Shown here: positions 6,507 through 6,694 of the stretch, one piece after another
Layout: every line of letters begins with the position of its first letter
Numbering within the stretch: position 1 is the first letter of the stretch
Source: Candidatus Pelagibacter sp.
GTDB lineage: Bacteria; Pseudomonadota; Alphaproteobacteria; Pelagibacterales; Pelagibacteraceae
Reading direction: 5' to 3'
Assembly (NCBI GenBank): GCA_013204495.1
Contig: JABMNQ010000121.1
Location: forward strand, 1 to 6,694
Length of the DNA stretch: 6,694 bases
The notes under the pieces: model-generated
Seen by the model: the letters and a program-made list of their open reading frames with translations, nothing else
The model's database searches: none
What the model was told of the DNA's origin: nothing
Made by a program: the position numbers and the translations under genes

Positions 6507-6547
6507 CATTCCATCACCTAGACACCTGATTTGGGATTTGGTAGAGT
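6507..6547 (+). promoter_or_regulatory. Putative promoter of the repeat-protein gene (copy C of the repeated element)
   Basis: CATTCCATCACC (6507-6518) leads into TAGACA (6519-6524), a 17-base spacer almost identical to copy A, then TAGAGT (6542-6547) with TGG before it (6539-6541). The predicted start of transcription, near 6553-6556, would fall on the Shine-Dalgarno sequence GGTGGAG (6550-6556), which is awkward. Alternatively, CACCTA (6515-6520) can pair with TAGGTG (6548-6553), which would mask that Shine-Dalgarno sequence if the region were transcribed from further upstream. Confidence 0.5.
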
Positions 6548-6549
6548 TA

Positions 6550-6556
6550 GGTGGAG
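6550..6556 (+). promoter_or_regulatory. Ribosome binding site of the repeat-protein gene
   Basis: GGTGGAG ends five bases before the ATG at 6562, a good Shine-Dalgarno match and spacing that supports this start. It overlaps sequence able to pair with the repeated element upstream. Confidence 0.6.
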
Positions 6557-6561
6557 AATAA

Positions 6562-6694
6562 ATGTTAGATAAAATAAAAGAAAAAGCTAATACCACTTTA
6601 AAGAAATCAAAAGAAATAACTACAGCCTCATTTGAAAAATCAAAAGAAGTTGCTAATGCCTCTATAAAAAAATCAAAAGAAATGACTAATGCTT
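6562..6694 (+). CDS. N-terminus of a Lys/Ser/Glu-rich helical 11-residue-repeat protein, cut by the window end
   Basis: ATG at 6562 opens a frame that is still open at the last base; 44 residues are visible. From residue 2 they divide into 11-residue units starting at Leu2, Leu13, Phe24 and Ile35, with the pattern hydrophobic-x-K-S-K-E-hydrophobic-(T/A)-(T/N)-A-S best seen in the last three. Such undecad repeats form long amphipathic helices, as in LEA-like, apolipoprotein-like, phasin-like or membrane- and lipid-surface proteins. There is no signal peptide or membrane span in the visible part, so it is probably cytoplasmic or peripheral. The gene has its own ribosome binding site and lies after a copy of the repeated promoter-like element. 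The family cannot be named from this fragment. Confidence 0.75.
   Translation, partial: MLDKIKEKANTTLKKSKEITTASFEKSKEVANASIKKSKEMTNA
6565..6694 (+). repeat. Tandem 33-bp coding repeats (11-residue units)
   Basis: Units lie at 6565-6597 (degenerate), 6598-6630, 6631-6663 and 6664-6694 (cut by the window end). The last three share an AAATCAAAAGAA core encoding KSKE, repeated at 33-base spacing. The array may continue beyond the window. Confidence 0.8.

Noticed and set aside
333..6547. CRISPR array or transposon ends based on the three repeated elements
   Set aside because: The copies are thousands of bases apart, all in one orientation, with ordinary genes between them and no target-site duplications, cas genes or transposase.

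Overview
The window is AT-rich, compactly packed bacterial DNA with every supported gene on the + strand. Short intergenic gaps, stop/start overlaps, heavy Lys/Asn/Ile codon use and gene types best known from marine alphaproteobacteria suggest a streamlined planktonic alphaproteobacterium such as SAR11 or a similar AT-rich lineage. No rRNA, tRNA or other phylogenetic marker is present, so this placement is an inference.

Layout: (1) positions 1-328 hold the end of an upstream locus: a short ORF of unknown identity, possibly a 3' fragment, and a 53-residue protein with two membrane segments. (2) 436-2690 holds a DapA/N-acetylneuraminate-lyase-family enzyme overlapping an FAD-dependent DAO-type amine or amino-acid oxidoreductase. 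(3) 2798-6476 is a tight run of five genes: flavin-containing monooxygenase-like protein, Rid-family protein, DUF1028 protein, ArgE-type M20 deacylase and a 54-residue two-helix membrane protein. (4) 6562 to the window end is the start of a gene for a Lys/Ser/Glu-rich helical protein built of 11-residue repeats. No gap between genes exceeds about 110 bases.

The six enzymes look like one catabolic set for a nitrogenous, perhaps N-acylated, amino compound: hydrolysis of amide bonds (ArgE-like, perhaps DUF1028), oxidation at a C-N centre (DAO-type enzyme, monooxygenase), handling of a reactive imine or enamine intermediate (Rid family) and C-C cleavage or dehydration of a 2-oxo acid-type intermediate (DapA family). 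The substrate cannot be read from the sequence and no transporter is in the window.

The most striking non-coding signal is one element repeated in all three larger intergenic gaps (333-373, 2741-2781, 6507-6547), same orientation, each ahead of a gene or gene run. It has a conserved upstream block, then TAGACA, exactly 17 bases, and a TAG(G/A)(G/T)T hexamer preceded by TGN. This reads as a shared sigma70-type extended -10 promoter with an added upstream motif, and may co-regulate the three units. A structured RNA or a dispersed repeat remains possible.
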